A DNA stretch of 64,000 nt from Scleromitrula shiraiana (taxonomy: Eukaryota > Ascomycota > Leotiomycetes > Helotiales > Sclerotiniaceae), in NCBI GenBank assembly GCA_028455995.1, contig JABELC010000003.1:1612001-1676000 (forward strand), in the 5' to 3' direction. Shown here piece by piece: positions 12,348 through 28,055 of this stretch (positions are counted from its first letter, which is position 1; the number at the start of each line of letters is the position of its first letter). The notes under the pieces are model-generated. The model did no database searches, had not been told where the DNA came from, and saw nothing but the letters and a program-made list of their open reading frames with translations. Position numbers and translations under genes: made by a program.

Positions 12348-13212
12348 ATGGGACAAAACATAACCAATTCACAGCATGTACGAATTGACGATTCGAATGG
12401 CAACTCCTTGGTATGGTACTTTGCGTATGGATCTAACATGTGTGCTTCTGTTATGTCTGGTCGCGGACTCCAGATTACGGAAACCTACCCCGCCGTCATT
12501 CCATCTTACGAATTAAACTTTGACGTCTTCGGAATCCCTTATACTGACCCCGCCATGGCAAGCATCTCACCACGATCAGAATATGATAGATTCCGGGTGC
12601 CTCAAAAACAAACGCCCGATACACGGGCCGTGTACGGTGTATTATATCATATCTCCAGATCCGATTGGATCAAATTAGTACGTTCCGAAGGGGCAGGCAC
12701 CGCATACCGAGAGACAGAGATCGAGGCGAAAATAATCTCGTCAAATGGTACGAAGGCCATCCGGGCCAGTACTCTCGTGGCTCGATATCCGTTTCGACCA
12801 AATCCCTCACCGAGTGATAGATACCTGGTAATTCTGAAATCAAATCCCACTTGAATCATCTAATGGTGTATAGAATATACTCGTGAAGGGTGCTGAAGAG
12901 CAGCGTCTTCCATCTGAATATGTGAGATACTTGGAATCAATCTCCACTATTAACAGTGAGGAGTGCAAGAAAAGACCAGGCGCAAGTAGTTTTATCACCT
13001 TTTGGATGTTTTTTGTTGTACCCCTCATGCGGTGGATCAAAAGCCACGCAGATGAGAATGGTCGAGCTCCTGAGTGGATGGGCTATCTTGTGTGGCTTTT
13101 GTTTCGCCTATTGTGGTGGCATCATGACTTCATCCATAGCAAAATTTGGTCCAATGGGAGTGGAAGCATAGTAAACATAAGATCTGCTAGAAGGATACAG
13201 CACTCTACATGA
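12348..13212 (+). CDS. gliK: GliK-like gamma-glutamyl cyclotransferase
   Basis: Two exons (12348-12827 and 12874-13212) joined in phase 0 give 272 aa. Residues about 24-30 carry the family signature W-Y-F-A-Y-G-S-N-M, the gamma-glutamyl cyclotransferase substrate-binding loop. The catalytic-acid region is represented by E-G-A-G-T-A-Y-R-E-T-E (about residue 115-125). The C-terminal part contains P-S-E-Y-V-R-Y-L-x-S-I and a hydrophobic V-P-L-x-R-W stretch typical of the GliK subgroup. In gliotoxin biosynthesis GliK removes the gamma-glutamyl groups from the bis-glutathionylated diketopiperazine before the dipeptidase acts. Here it sits directly upstream of the GliJ-like dipeptidase in the same direction, 199 bp apart, matching that order of reactions. 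Confidence 0.87.
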
Positions 13213-13411
13213 TATAGAATTTATGCTATTATTCTTACCGTCATTAGTAATTATTTACGAAAAAATCATTCCATCACGACCTACTGCTCGTTACTTGTGC
13301 ATATGTTTGATATGATACAAAACATCCCCAATTATCTTCAAGTAATTGAAGTATCAAGATCTCTCTTCCAAGATACTCAATTCTCCATCGTCTCCCAAAA
13401 ATCCAAACAAT

Positions 13412-15022
13412 ATGTCTCTTGAAATATCCAGCAATTCGAATACAGAAGATAGCTCAGAAGTTCAATCTGGATTTGAAGTCCAGGCAAAGAGATTACTATC
13501 AAAAGTTCCGTTAATTGGTAAGCATCCCATCCAGAATGGTCGTCATATTTCCAAACTCGATTATTTTTTTAACATAATTAGATGGTCACAACGACTTTCC
13601 TTACATGATTCGTGGATGGTTCAAAAATCGAGTTGATGCAATTGATTTCGATATCAAGAAGATGCCAATCGGACAAACGGATATGAGAAGGTTGAAGCAA
13701 GGAATGATTGGAGGACAGTTCTGGAGTGCCTTTGTACCTTGGTTAGATACCTATTCCTTACCAGTTCGTTATTTGAAAGAAAGGCAGCCTCCTACAGAAT
13801 CCAGCTCACTAACGCTGCTTCTTGTTCTTAAAGTCCAACCAAGGCGGATGACTTTTCAGATGCAATCGTTCTAAATCCACTGCTTGCAACACTCCAGCAA
13901 ATTGATGTAATACACAACCTCATGCATCTTTACCCCTCAACTTTTGGATTCGCCTCCTCGGCCGCCGAGATCTGGGATATTTTCAAGAGTGGTCGAATAG
14001 CCAGTCTCATCGGTGTTGAAGGATTGCATCAGATTGGTAACAGCGTTTCCGCACTTCGAATGTTTTATAGACTTGGAGTCAGGTATGTTACATTAACACA
14101 TGACGGCAACAATATATGGGCAGAAAGTGCGGTGAGTATTTTTTTCGCCCTATCGATTAAAGATGGAACGGGTTGTACATACAAACTTGAGTTAGGATAG
14201 ATTTGACTTGCAGTAGACAGCTAAGACTACGCCACATGGTGGGTTGTCAGATCAAGGGAAGAGACTGGTGAAGGAAATGAACAGAATTGGAATGTGAGTC
14301 AAGTCTCCCTCTTTCATGGATCCCAAAAATCTATATCTGACCGAATGAAATAGGATGATAGATATATCTCACACTAATCATGAGACACAAATGCAAACAC
14401 TGCAAATTTCTGAGGCACCCGTTATATTCTCACACTCTTCATGGTATATAAAATCTTTCTATTTCTTCCCCCTATAGCCTGTTTTGTGTATTTCTTTGAC
14501 TTATACATACTAACACTTCTTATCAGTTTCGAACTGACGCCTCATCCACGCAACGTGAAAGATGAGACGCTCCTCAGTCTTCGTAAAAATGGAGGTGTGA
14601 TAATGATATGTTTCTTGCCTGCCCTTACCAAGTCATCCCACTCGCCAGCCACAATCGCATCTGTGGCATCTCATATAACCTACGCAGGAAACCTGATTGG
14701 TTACTCACATATAGGTATTGGTTCCGACTTTGATGGCATGTTACAAGGACCTGAGATGTTGGAAGACGTATCTTGCTATCCGGGGTTGATAGCTGAGCTC
14801 TTAAAGAGGGGGGTGAGCGAGGAAGATGTTAAGTTAATTGTAGGAGGCAATATCATTCGGGTATTAGGTGAGGTTGAAAAGTGTCGTGACAGAATGCAGA
14901 GAGAGGGGCAGGATATTATGTGTGATATAATTGGAGAAGCTTGGACAGAGGAGCAGAAGAAAATGCTAGTTGAAGAAAGGGTCAGATATGGGTTGAAAAT
15001 GGGGAAGCTTGAAGGGAAGTAA
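13412..15022 (+). CDS. gliJ: GliJ-like membrane dipeptidase (peptidase M19)
   Basis: Six exons are inferred: 13412-13517, 13582-13741, 13834-14131, 14217-14293, 14354-14443 and 14527-15022; all phases close and give 408 aa. Metal-binding motifs of renal dipeptidases are present: D-G-H-N-D at residues 36-40 (split by intron 1), G-V-E-G at about 140, D-I-S-H-T-N at about 217, S-H-S-S near 240, and G-S-D-F-D-G near 310. The V-P-C-P segment typical of the family is created exactly at the exon 2/3 junction. GliJ-type enzymes hydrolyse the Cys-Gly bond left after GliK action, exposing cysteinyl adducts for the C-S lyase. Its 3' end lies only about 160 bp from the nested retrotransposon insertion, but the reading frame is undamaged. 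Confidence 0.88.
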
Positions 15023-15183
15023 TGATAGCAAACGTACAGAAAAGTTATGATGCTTCTGTTGCATGTCTATAAATATATTTAAATGTTAATATGTTTAAAA
15101 GACACGAGTTCAGAAAATATTCCAATGTATGTATCTAGAACCAACACTTAAAATAAAACCACGAAAGAAATCTCTATATTTAC

Positions 15184-15351
15184 TATAAAAGGTCAGATAT
15201 GAAGAAGAGCATTATAGGTTGATATATCATTATATTGTTAACTAACTAACTAAAGTCTTGATTCTATAAAAAAAGATATATATCAATTATTGATTATATA
15301 ATTACATTAATCTTAATATAAAATAATTTTTATTTAATAATTATTTTAATA
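15184..15351 (-). repeat. Family B LTR, left copy (3' LTR)
   Basis: 168 bp, heavily RIP-mutated. Its last 42 bases (15310-15351) match 28271-28312 except at 17 positions, every one of which is C-to-T or G-to-A. Preceded by TTTAC at 15179-15183. Confidence 0.85.
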
Positions 15352-18300
15352 TACTTTTTTATCAATATATTAATTACCTATATTAACTTAATTATCCTTT
15401 ATTTTATATTATATATATATATTTATTTTATTATATTTTATATTTTAAATACCTCCATACAAAGCATTTCGATAAAATATTAATATTTAATCGATATTAA
15501 TAATTTAATTAAATTATCTATTACTATTTTTTTAATTAAGACGAATTATAAATCAATATGCTTTTATACAACCTATTTTTGAATAAAATAATATTTTACA
15601 ACTATATATTTTATATATTAATAGATTTTTAAATTCTTTATAAATATTAAATTATCTTAATTATTATTATAAAATATGATATATATATTATTATTATTAT
15701 TATATTTAACTTTAATTAAAAATTATTATATCTATAAAATTTCCATTAATATCTTAATTAAACTATAATATTTTGATTTGATTAAAAAAAATATAATAAT
15801 AATTTGTTTTTTAGATTATATTAAAATAATACCTCTATATATAAAATAAACATATCCAAAAATGCTTCTTTTAATTACAATATCACTAATATAATTTAAA
15901 TCATTATAACCTTTAATATATTTATTAATTATTCCATTATAAATTATAACATAATTGATTGTTTTAAATATATATTAATAAACTTTATTATAAACCGATA
16001 TATAAATAACCACCAAATTGATTAGGAATCTATATAGAATTCCAATTATAAATAAAATATTAATTTAAATATAAAAAAATCTAAGTAATCTTATTTTTGA
16101 TTGATATTTAATAATAAATTTTAATATTATTATTTTAATATTTAATATTATTAGATTTATAATATTTGGTGTTATTAGTATAGATTTTGATTTATAATTA
16201 TTAAAACTAAATTTTTTTAATATTTTTTATATATAAATATTTTAATATAAAATAATAGTCTTTTTTTCTTTATTTTTAACAATTTTAATATTTAAAAAGT
16301 AAATAATAAATTTAAGATTTTTTATCTTAAATGCTTTTATCAAGCTTTATTTGATTTAATTAATTAACTATTATTTATTAATTATAAAAAAATCATCAAT
16401 ATAAATATATATAATGACTTTTATAATAAAATTATAATATATACAATTATTAATATTAAAAAACTTGAATTCTATACTAATAAATTTGATATATAGTATA
16501 TTTTGCTATAATTGTAAAAATTGTTTCAATCTATATAAAGCCTTTAATAATATATATATCTATAAAATATTGCTATTAATAGAATTGAATATGACTTTAT
16601 TTTTAATCTAATATAATAATAGTTTAATAAAAATAAATTTATCAAATTCATTATTTAAAAATACTATAATAATATTTATTTACTTAATTTCAAAATCGTT
16701 TTTTATTATTAGTATTATAAAGATTTTCTATATAATTACTTTATATATTTTTATATATATTTAATTATAATTTTTTCTATATTTTTATTTATATTTTTAA
16801 ATAACTTAATGAACCTTATATTTGATAATTTTTTCTTTTTTATTATATTTTTATTTAAAAATAAATTTATTTTATAAAATTTTATATTTGTTAATAATAT
16901 TAAGTATTTTAAATTTTTTAATTAATTTAAATGTTTTATTATTATATAATGATTTATATTCTGATTTGATAATTTTGATTTAATATTCTTTTTTTAGACT
17001 TGTTAATACTTTATTTAAAGTTTTAGAATTATTATCACTATTATAATAAATTATATTAAATATAATAAATATCATTTATATATTATATAAAAATTAAATA
17101 ACTTTATTAATATCAGCTAGTAATACTTTTTCTTTATTTTTTGAATTTGTTAATCAATTTTATTCTTTTTTAAATTTGAATAAAATAAAAAATAAGATTT
17201 TGTTAATAATATTAATATTATTGTTATTATTAAATATTTGATTGAATAATTTTTTATTTTTAATTTTTATATATTTATTTATATCAAATAGTTTTTTTAA
17301 TATATTAATAATAAATTTATTGGGTTATATATATTAAAAATTATTTATTAATTTCAAAATATTATTATTATTATTTTTTTTACTTTGAAAATCAATGATA
17401 ATGTTATTATTTAGATTAATGACTAGATTTTTTTTATCAAATCGAATATTTGAAATTTATATAATTTTTTTTTTAATTCATATTAGAATATATATATAAT
17501 ATATATAATTACTTTCAAAATCTATTAAAATACCGATTTTAATATATGAAATAAATTTTTGATTAAAAATATGCTTTTTTTTTAGGATATATATATATAT
17601 TTTATAATTTAATATATATAAATGTATAATTAAAAGTTTATTATTATAGTCTAAATTAATTTGATTTATAAATACTTTATATAAAATTATCTTTTTAATT
17701 AAAGTAATTATAATTTAATTTATAATATAAATCATATCTTAATATATCTTTAATTAAAATATTAAAGATATTTTTTTATTAATTATAATTATTTATATTT
17801 TTTTAAACAAAATACAAATTAATTGTTTTAAAACTTTGTTTTGATTTAGAATATATAGTATAATAAATTTAATTATTAAATTAGCGTTTTTAACAAATTT
17901 ATCTAAATTATTTATACCATATTTTTTATTCTTATTTAATCTTTATTTTATAGATTTTCGATTATATTAAAATTCAAATCGCTTTATAATAATTTGCAAA
18001 ACTAATTTAACGCCTTCTTTATATTTATAAATATAGATCTATTTAAATTAAAATGCTTTATTAATAATAATAATAATATATTGATATTTATTAATATTGA
18101 TTAAATTAATTTTAACAATATCGATATATAAAAATTTAAAAATTTTGATTAATTTTAAATCGATAATCTTTTATAATATTTAATATAATTTTGTTAATTT
18201 ATATATTTTATAAATTCTTTTTTTATTTTTAGAATATTTTGCTAAATTTTCGATAAATAATCTCTTCATTATTTTTTGAATTACTTTAACGTTTTTTTTA

Positions 18301-20461
18301 GAAAAATGCCCAAATCATTTATATTAAATATTTATATCAATATGTTTTTTATAGATATTGATATTTGGGGATAATATTAGAAATATTAAATAGATTATTA
18401 TTTTATTTTATAATTAAATAATAATATATATATCTAAATTCATTTAAAAATAAACAATTTTTTTATTATCCTATATATAATTATATTATATATATTCATT
18501 ATTTTTTTATTATATTATATTTAAAAACAGTTTTAATAATAATTTATTAAAATATAAAATATTTTAATATAAAAAAAATATTTTAAATTTATTTTCTATA
18601 AAGTATTTTAATATAATTTTGCTTATTTTTATAAAATAGATTATTTTGTTTATTAATAATAATCTAAATTTCTTTAATTTATATAATATAAACTTTTAAA
18701 ATATAATAAATTTTAATATATTTTATATATAATAATATAAAATATTAATATTATAAATCTAGATATATTTATATTAAATATTTATAATAATATCTAGAAT
18801 TAATTTTTTATTAAATAAATTTTATAAAAAACTTTTAATTATTATAAATAATATTATTATTATTATTTCGAAGTTTTTATAATTATTAAACTTTTTTTTA
18901 TTATTTGAGTTTAAGATTTTATTATTAAATTTATTATTTAATACTTTGTTTTTGATTTCGATTTAAATTTTCTATTTAATATTATTTTTATTTTTCTATT
19001 TCTTTTTTATATTAATATTTTTTAAATTATTTAAATATATATTAGAGTTATAAAGTCAAATTAAATTAAAATTAAGATTATTATAGTAAATATATAAATT
19101 AGATTTGTTAAAATAATTGAAATTAAAATTGTTTTATTTGAGTATAATTTTTTTTTTTATAAAACTCCCTAACTTTTATTATCAAAAAATATTGTTTCAC
19201 TTTTTAAGTTTTTGATTTATTAAGTTTTATTAATGAAATTAGTTATAAAATTTTTTATTATGCTGAATTTGTCTATTTTTAAACTTTGAATAATAAAGTA
19301 TTATTATTTTATCCAAATAAGAAATTTTTTGTTTATTATTACGATAAATTATATATATTAAATTATTATATTTAATATTAATTTTATTTTAATAAATTTT
19401 ATAAATAATTAACAAATTACAATAATTATTTTTTAAATGCTTTTAAAATTATTTGCATTTATTTAGTTATATTTAATCAATTTATTATAGTTAAAAATAT
19501 AATCTTTATTTTTATATTAATATTCAAAAACTTTAATCATTTCTTAAATTATTTTTTTGTTTTTGATTAATTTTATTAGACTAATATAAAAAAATTAATA
19601 AATAGTAATATGTATTTTCGCATTTTTTTTATTTTATTTTTCTTAAATCTTGATTTTTGTTTTAATTATAAATATTATAAAATTAGTGTTTTTTAATATT
19701 ATTACTTTTTTTTTAATAACCTTTTTTAATTTGTTTATATTAGTAATATTCTTAATATTTTTGATCTAACATAAATAATTTTTTTTCTTTTTAAAATATT
19801 ATTTTAAATTCATCTATAAAACAAATAATAATAAACTTGATTTTGCTATTAAATTAATTGAGTTTATTAATAAAGATAAAAATAATGATTTTAATAATTA
19901 TTATAATAATGATTGATAAAAAAAAATTAAAAAAAATAATAATTTATTAAATATTATTATAATTTTTTATTGAATTATATAATTAATCTCTTATATTATT
20001 TTATTAATTTTATAATATTAAAATGATTTTTCAAATAAAAAAATTAAACCAATTTTTATACTTTATATAAAATTATTAATTATAATTTCTTTTTTAATGA
20101 TATTTAATATTTTATTAAATAAATATTAAAAATATAAATTAATGAAATTATTAACATATTTTAATTTTAATATGGATTTTTAAAAGTTTATTATTGTTAA
20201 TCTATATTTTTATTAATTTATATTAAAAATTAATAAATTTTTATTTGATCTAAAACTTTTGTTTAATTTAATATCATTGAATACTTTATAAACCTTTATT
20301 ATTATAATATTTACTTAATCTTTAACAATTCGTTTCGATTTCTTTTTAATAATATTCTTCATAAAAAATTTGAAATAAAAGTAATAAATAAGCTTTTTTG
20401 AATATGATTTGAATAAGTTAAATATAATTAATAATCTTTAAATACTTTTAGGCTTATAATC

Positions 20462-20537
20462 TATAAAAGGTCAGATATAAAGAAAAGCATTATAGATTGA
20501 TATATCATTATATTATTAACTGATTAGCTAAAGTTTT
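20462..20537 (-). repeat. Family B LTR, right copy, distal 76 bp (interrupted 5' LTR)
   Basis: Starts TATAAAAGGTCAGATAT, like the left LTR at 15184. It is cut after GTTTT (20533-20537), which is the target duplication of the nested family A element. It continues at 28221. Confidence 0.85.
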
Positions 20538-20697
20538 TGTTTGTATGACTTTGGGGGTATGGAACTATACAATTACGGTATTAATTAGTATTGTATTATT
20601 TGTTTAAGGAGTTCAAGAAGGGTGTTGTATGTCGTTAAGGATATATATTTTTTTAATAGATATGTGATGTAAAGTTATGTGTTTGATTATATAGATA
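20538..20697 (-). repeat. Family A LTR, left copy (3' LTR)
   Basis: 160 bp, beginning TGTTTGTATGACTTTGG and ending ...AGATA on the plus strand; the terminal CA appears mutated to TA by RIP. It aligns over its whole length with 28056-28215. Confidence 0.87.
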
Positions 20698-23600
20698 TTG
20701 GCAACTTTTTGAAAAACTTGATATTATATATATAAAGAGTTGAAATTTGTAAAAACTATAAACTATTTAAAAATAAAATAGACTTTTTTTAGTTTTTTAT
20801 TATTTTGAAATCTTTATAATTTGTTTGTATATAATATAATATTTTAAAATTAGATTAGGATAAGTATTATTTAGATTGTATATTATTATTATTTTATATT
20901 ATTATTATTTTTTATATTATATTTTTTATTATTTTGTTTTATAATAATCATATATAAACTAAATAAATAAAATCGATTATTGTTTAATTATTTTCTAAAA
21001 AATAAATAAAAAAAAATCAAAATCCTTTTTTATGCTTAATTTATTTATTGATTTTTATTAATATTTTATTTATATTAATAAATTTTTTTAATATTAAATA
21101 AAGTTTTGTTTTTATTATTATATTTATTAAATTATTATTATTATTGATTTATTATATTTCTATGATTTTTTTGTATTTATATAATTAGTATAATACTATA
21201 ATATTGATTATGAATTGTTTTTTGATTATTATTTCAAATTTAGTTAATAATTAAAATAGGGAATATAAATTAATATAAATGATTAATAATAAAATATAAT
21301 TATTAAAGATTTTATCAATTATATTTTTGATAATAATTATTATATCAAAATTAAGGATTATTATATAAAGTTTTAATATTAATATAGCCTAAATAATACA
21401 TTTATATTTGATCAAAGATTAATATATAATATTTGTATTTTTGTTTTTGTTTATTAATATAATAATATATTTGATCTAAAATAATAGATTGGGGTTATTA
21501 ATATATAAGATATTAATAAATACATATATATAAAAAATATTGAAATTAAATGATATAAATTAAAGTTTTTTTATAAAGTTTTTTTTTTGTTATTATATAT
21601 ATTTATTAAATGTTTTTATGTTTTTATTATTTAATTTGATATTTTATATAATCTATATTAAATTAAATAAAGTTTTAAATTAATAATAAATTACGATATA
21701 AACGCTATAAATATATTGTATAATATATTGCTTTTTTAATATTGTATTTTTTTGAAGTTTGTTGTGTATTTTATGTATATTGATATTGATATTTTTGATT
21801 TGCTTTATATTTTTATATTGAAGTTTTTGATTTATTATAATTGTTAAATTTTTTAGTGATATTAAATTATTATTGAATTTAAATAAATATGCTTTAATTA
21901 ATTACTCTTGTTCTTTATATAAAAATTTAGCTTTTTTTAAATAATGTTTTTTTTTATAAACAAATTGTTTATTAACGATGATTAGAATATTATTGATTTG
22001 CATTGTTATAATTCTAAATCCTTGTTTTTGTATGTATAATAAATAAAGGTTATATATTAATACCGTTATTTTAAATTTTATAATATAATAATTTAAATAT
22101 ATATTAAACTAATAATTTTCTATCTTTAATATTTTATATAATAATTATATTATATAAAATATAATTTTAGATAAATATTCTATTTTTAAAATTGTATATA
22201 CAAAAATAAAACACATAAATTTCGAATTTGTTTATGTATATGTTTAAATAATGTTGCACAAATAAACATTGAATGCACTATTATTTTTTGTTATTATTAT
22301 AATGATTATAATTATTAATATTAATTAATAAATTGAATATTATATAATTAGAGATTGTATAAACATAATATGTTTTTTTATATCATTAAAACTTTATATA
22401 ATAAACCTCAATTTTTTGTATATATTTTTTATATCTAAATATTTGAATTTATTAATTTATTTATATTTAAAGATTTTTATTTTTATTAAAATATCCTTTT
22501 GCTTTATTATTTCGAATATATTAGTTTTCATTAATTTATTTAATTTCTTTTTCCTTAATTTTATGTATATTTTATTTGTTTTTTCTTTATTGTATTTAGC
22601 TTACCCAATAAAGAGAATCAATCTTTTTACAAAAAAAGTATCAACTAGATATATAATATATTTATTATTTAATAATATTATAATATCTAGTAATGTTTCC
22701 TTAAAATCTTTATTTTTTATATATAATTTAGATTATACTTTTTGTTATATATCTTATTAAACGTGTTAATGAAATTGAATCGCTATTAATAGTAAAATAT
22801 TAAAACTTTGATTTTTTTTTAATTTACTGCGTTTGCAAATTGTTAGTTTGAATAGCTTGAATATTGCTGTTTTTGATGTTTTTTGAGTAATTAATTGATT
22901 ATTGTTGTTATTTATAGATATGGGTGGTGTATAATTTTTTATATGTATTGTTAATAGTATTAATATTAGATTAGCAAGTTTTTTGTAGTATAGATAAATC
23001 GATATTGATTATATTATTATAGTGTGGCCATTTATATTGATTTTATAGTTTTTGTTTTTTATCAATTTAAGAATATAAGGTTTTATTCATTTTTTTTTTT
23101 TTATTTTAATGATTTCTTTATATATTAGAATTTTTAAATATATTTTTAGATTATATATTATATATGTAGATAGTCTGTTTTATTTTTATAATATATTTTT
23201 TATTAATTGAATTATTCTATACCTGCAGATTTTATCGTTTGCTTTTTGTAATCTTATTGCTTGATTAATAATAGTTTTTACTAATAGGTCTGATTTTTTT
23301 ATATGTACAAATATGTTGAATACTAGGAGTATTGGAATTAGTTTATTAGGGTTTATTGAATTATTTATGGCTTTTATTGTTATTTGTAGTATTTGTTTTT
23401 TTATAGAGTTAGATTATTATAATTTGTTTTATAAAATTTCAAATACTTGTTATATGATTTTGTAATATTGTTTAACTTTATTAATTAATCAATAAGATTT
23501 TATAAGAATTATTTTTATTTTGATTATTATAGTATTTGTATATTTGTTGAATTTTTTTGTGATAAATTATATATTTATATTAATGATGATATAGTTTGGA

Positions 23601-26600
23601 GGTTTTATATAAGTGTTAATTTATTTGAATCAAATTGTATCCTAGATATATCTTATTAATAAATTATTTAGGAATGTTGTTGTTTGGTATTTTGTTGTTT
23701 TATTGAATATATATAGTACTGCTTTTTCATTGATGTATATAATATTGATTATGATTATATAATTGAATCAAATATTATTATTTTTATTGTTGTTGATTTT
23801 GAATTTGAATCTTTTTGGTGATTTGCTGTATATTTGATATTAATTATAATATTTCGTCAATTTGTTGATTTTATTTTTGTTTATATTATTGTAGCTAGTT
23901 TGTTTAAATATATTATATAATCTGTGAGCAGTTGGATGATTGAAGCGTTTGTGTAAGTGTTGTAGTTTTATTTTTATAAAGTAACAAATACCATCCAAAA
24001 TTATCAATTATATAAATATATTGTAATTATGTTTTTATAATAGAAAGTTATAGCCACGTTTTTGTACAATAAAAAAGTGTTTGTTAGTTTTATTACAAAT
24101 AATCTAGTTTTTAATATTATTGAAGAATATATCGAATTTGTTTATATTTGCTAGGCAAAATAAAAATGGTATATTTATATAAACAATATAAATCTCAATT
24201 TATCTAATTAATAATTCGATTTTACATGATTTGATAGATTTTTTAATATTTCCTTTTCCGAATATAACTTTTATGATTTTTGTTTTGTTATAATTAATGG
24301 TTAGATCGATTAACTTTTATAATGTTTCAAATTGTTGTTTGTTAATAATTGATATTATTATTATTTCTATATCAATTATAATACCCTAAAATTCATTGGG
24401 ATTATATTTACTATTTACAAAAAATACTTTAAAATCGTATATAATTTGTTCTAATACTGTATCTCCATTAGCCTAGTTATTATTAGGTGGTCTTTTATAT
24501 ATTAATGTATATTTAAATGTTTTTTTTACAAACCCAATGATTATTTATAAACTGTTGATTGGGTTGTTTGATGTGTAATATATCTTTAATATAATTTTAT
24601 TTAAATATTTTATTTTTATACAAAATGCTTTATAAGTTTTTTTAATATCCTCTTCCTCTATTTCTCGCTTTTTTTTGTAATATATCAAAAATTATTCATA
24701 CATGTAGTTATTATTGCCTTTAACAACTCTTTTTTTATATTTTTTTTAAACTTTTTTTTAATTTGACTTCAAATAGTTTATAAAGAAATATTCTTTTTTT
24801 TTGTATATTTAATATTATCTTTTATAAATTAATCTAAAACTTTTTTTATTACATCGTTCTTAAATATTAAATCGTGATTTAAATCAATTTTGATAGTTAC
24901 TATATTTTTTTCGATCGTTATGATTATTTATTTTATTATATTTACTGTGGTTGAAGTTTTTGCTTTAATTTTGTAAATTATTTATAAATTTTTTTTTAAT
25001 ATAATATATATCGGTATTATTACTTTATAAATTATTATAGATCTAAATTGCTCCCTTGATTTTTTAGATAAAATTAGAGATATTTATAGTTGATCAATAA
25101 TATGTTTAAATATATTGTTTGATTTATTAGTATAATAAAATTATTTTTTTGCAAAAATATAATTAACTTTTTATATCGCTTGGTAAAGTTTTATATAATT
25201 GTTTTGTTTTTGTAAGGAATAGTTTTAAATATTGTTTAAGTTTTTTTTTTTGATTTTTATTTATAATATTTTTTATTGTTAGTTTTGTTTATCTATTTAT
25301 TATATTACAATAATATAGTTTTTTTTAATATTATATTTTAAATTTTATAATTAAATCCTTTATTTTTTGTAGAAATATAATAAAATTCAATATGTAATAT
25401 TCAAGTGTTTCATTTTTGAATATAGTTAAAAATATTATTACTACAAATTTGTTTAAAACATTTATATGTTATAAAATTAATTTATATATAACTAATTTAT
25501 AATCAAAATCATTATTTTTATTGTTAAATTTTATTATATTATTATACATCTTATTTAAATTAATCTGATATTAAACTTTTGATATACAATATTGATGGTT
25601 CTTTTTTTGATAATATTTTTGATTTTTATACTCGTTTCTGTGTATATATGTTTTTCTATTTTTTCGCTCATCTCCCCAATTTTGTTTATATTGAAAATCA
25701 TGGTTATTTTGATTATAATTATAATTATTTTAATTATAATTATAATTATTTTGATTGTAATTATTTTGATTGTTTTGGAGTATACGATAATTTTGATTGA
25801 ATTAATTTTGATTAAATTGATTTTGATTATATTGACCCTAACTAAATTAAATCTGATCAGATTAAAATATACAATTGTTTTGATTATAATAATTTTTATT
25901 ATAGTTATTTATATCATAATGATTTTGATTAAATTGAATTTAACCAAAATAGCTTTGATTAGGTTAAGATGTATAATTATTTTGATTATAGTGATTTTTA
26001 TTATAGTTATTTTTATTTTAATAATTTTGATTATTATATAATATGCGATTGTTAAATAAAGTTATATATTAAATAATATAACGCATAAAATTATATATCA
26101 TTATTATTAGAATGGTTTTAAATAAATATTTAAAATTGACTTCTATTATAGATTAAATGTTCTTTAATAATTTATTGAAATACTTTAATAAATTGACTAC
26201 CATTTATATAATTAAAATGTTTTGTTTAACCTGTTTTCCTTTTTCAACTTATTTCCTTATACTTTTTTTTTGATTTCATTTCTATTTTAAATTTTTTATT
26301 ATTACCTTTATATTGCTAAATCTAAATTTTATTAATCAATTTTTATAAATCTCCTTCAAATAAACTTTAATCTATTTAAAGTATAATTTTATATATATTA
26401 TATTTTATATTATATAGACTATTGATATAAATATATTAATATAAACACCATCTTTTTATAATACTTTTTTTATTATTATTAAATATCTTTTATTTAATAT
26501 TTAAAACATCTCTATATTTATATCTTTAAATGTTTTTTTAAAATCTATTTATAAATCTATATTAATAAAAATTTTTAAATTGCCAATTATATATTTATTA

Positions 26601-28055
26601 AATTTATATTTTAAATAATAGTTTATTATATATAAATCTTTTATATTATATTTTTTATATTTATTAATAAAGTCTAAATTATTTAAAAATAATCCATTAA
26701 ATAGATCTTTATAATATTCCTTATTTTATTTGAATTTAGAGTCTTAAATATACTCAAGATTATATATATTATTATTTTTTGATTATTGTTTTTTTTTAAA
26801 ATCAAATATAAATTTTCCAAAAATATTATTTACTATATTTTTAAATAAAAAGATCTTTATTTATATTTAAAATATTAAGATTTATATTTATTTAAATATT
26901 TTTTACTAATATTATTTTTATAATAGATTTATATATATTAAACTTTTATTAAAATTTTTTGATAATGTTTTTAATACCAGTTAAAGTTTTTCGATTTGAT
27001 TAAGTATTTATTTTAATTATCAAATTATTAATAATAATTCTAGATTTTGAATGTTTATACTTATTAAATTGTTTTCTTTTTATAATTATTTAAAGCTTAT
27101 ACTTATACTTGTATTTCTCAATTTTCTTTTTTCTTTTATATTATTTTTGCCCGCCATACTACCCACAGTATTATGATGTAAAATAAAGAAATACTTTTAA
27201 TAATATCTTATATCTACTCACTAAATAATATAATAATTATTATTAAATTCGTTTTTACCTAATTTTTTTACTATTATTAAACAAATATTTGATATTAAAT
27301 CAAAGATTCGATTTAATAAAGTTTTAAATCAAATATAATTACCCAATTTATAAGATAAATCTAATATCAAATTAAAACTTTAAATCAAATATAATTATCC
27401 AATTCATAAAATGAATTTGATATCAAATCAAAATTCGTTTTAATAAAGTTTTTGAGTTAAATATAATCGTTCTAATTTATAAAATAAATATATAATAAAT
27501 AAATTTGTTATAAAATAAAAAAAAAAATAAAGCAATTATAAAGAAATATAAAAATATAAAAAAGAATTTATTAAAGATTTTATAAAAATTTCTAAATAAA
27601 AATTTTTATATAAATAACCTTATTATTACTTTTATAATTATAATAAAATAATTATCATCACTAATATTTTTATTTATTAAAATGTTTTTTTAAACAATAT
27701 AATATATATCTAAATAATATAATATAATTTATATTTTTATTATTATTCTACCTACAATAAATATTCAAATTTTATAATTTTAAAATTGATTTAAAAACTA
27801 TTCAACTTACAATAAATATTCAAATATTATAATATCTAAACCAAAATTAAAAATTATTATTTCTACAATAAACATTCAAATATTATAAAATTTAACTTTT
27901 TTTTTTATCAAAAAATTAAATAATTTATAAAATCTTTTATTATTAAAGATTATAAAAAGTTTTTTGTCAATAATAAACAAGGATATTTAAAATTTATTAA
28001 AATTAGTATTATATACAAAATAGAAATTCTAATTTGTAGTACGTATACTAATTAA

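Noticed and set aside
22416..26041. Plus-strand ORFs of 73-149 codons in the AT-rich island, including an Ile/Leu-rich one
   Set aside because: They are compositional: the ORF at 25592 is the shadow of an Asn/Gln/Tyr-rich minus-strand repeat in the retrotransposon, and neither has a start context or family features.
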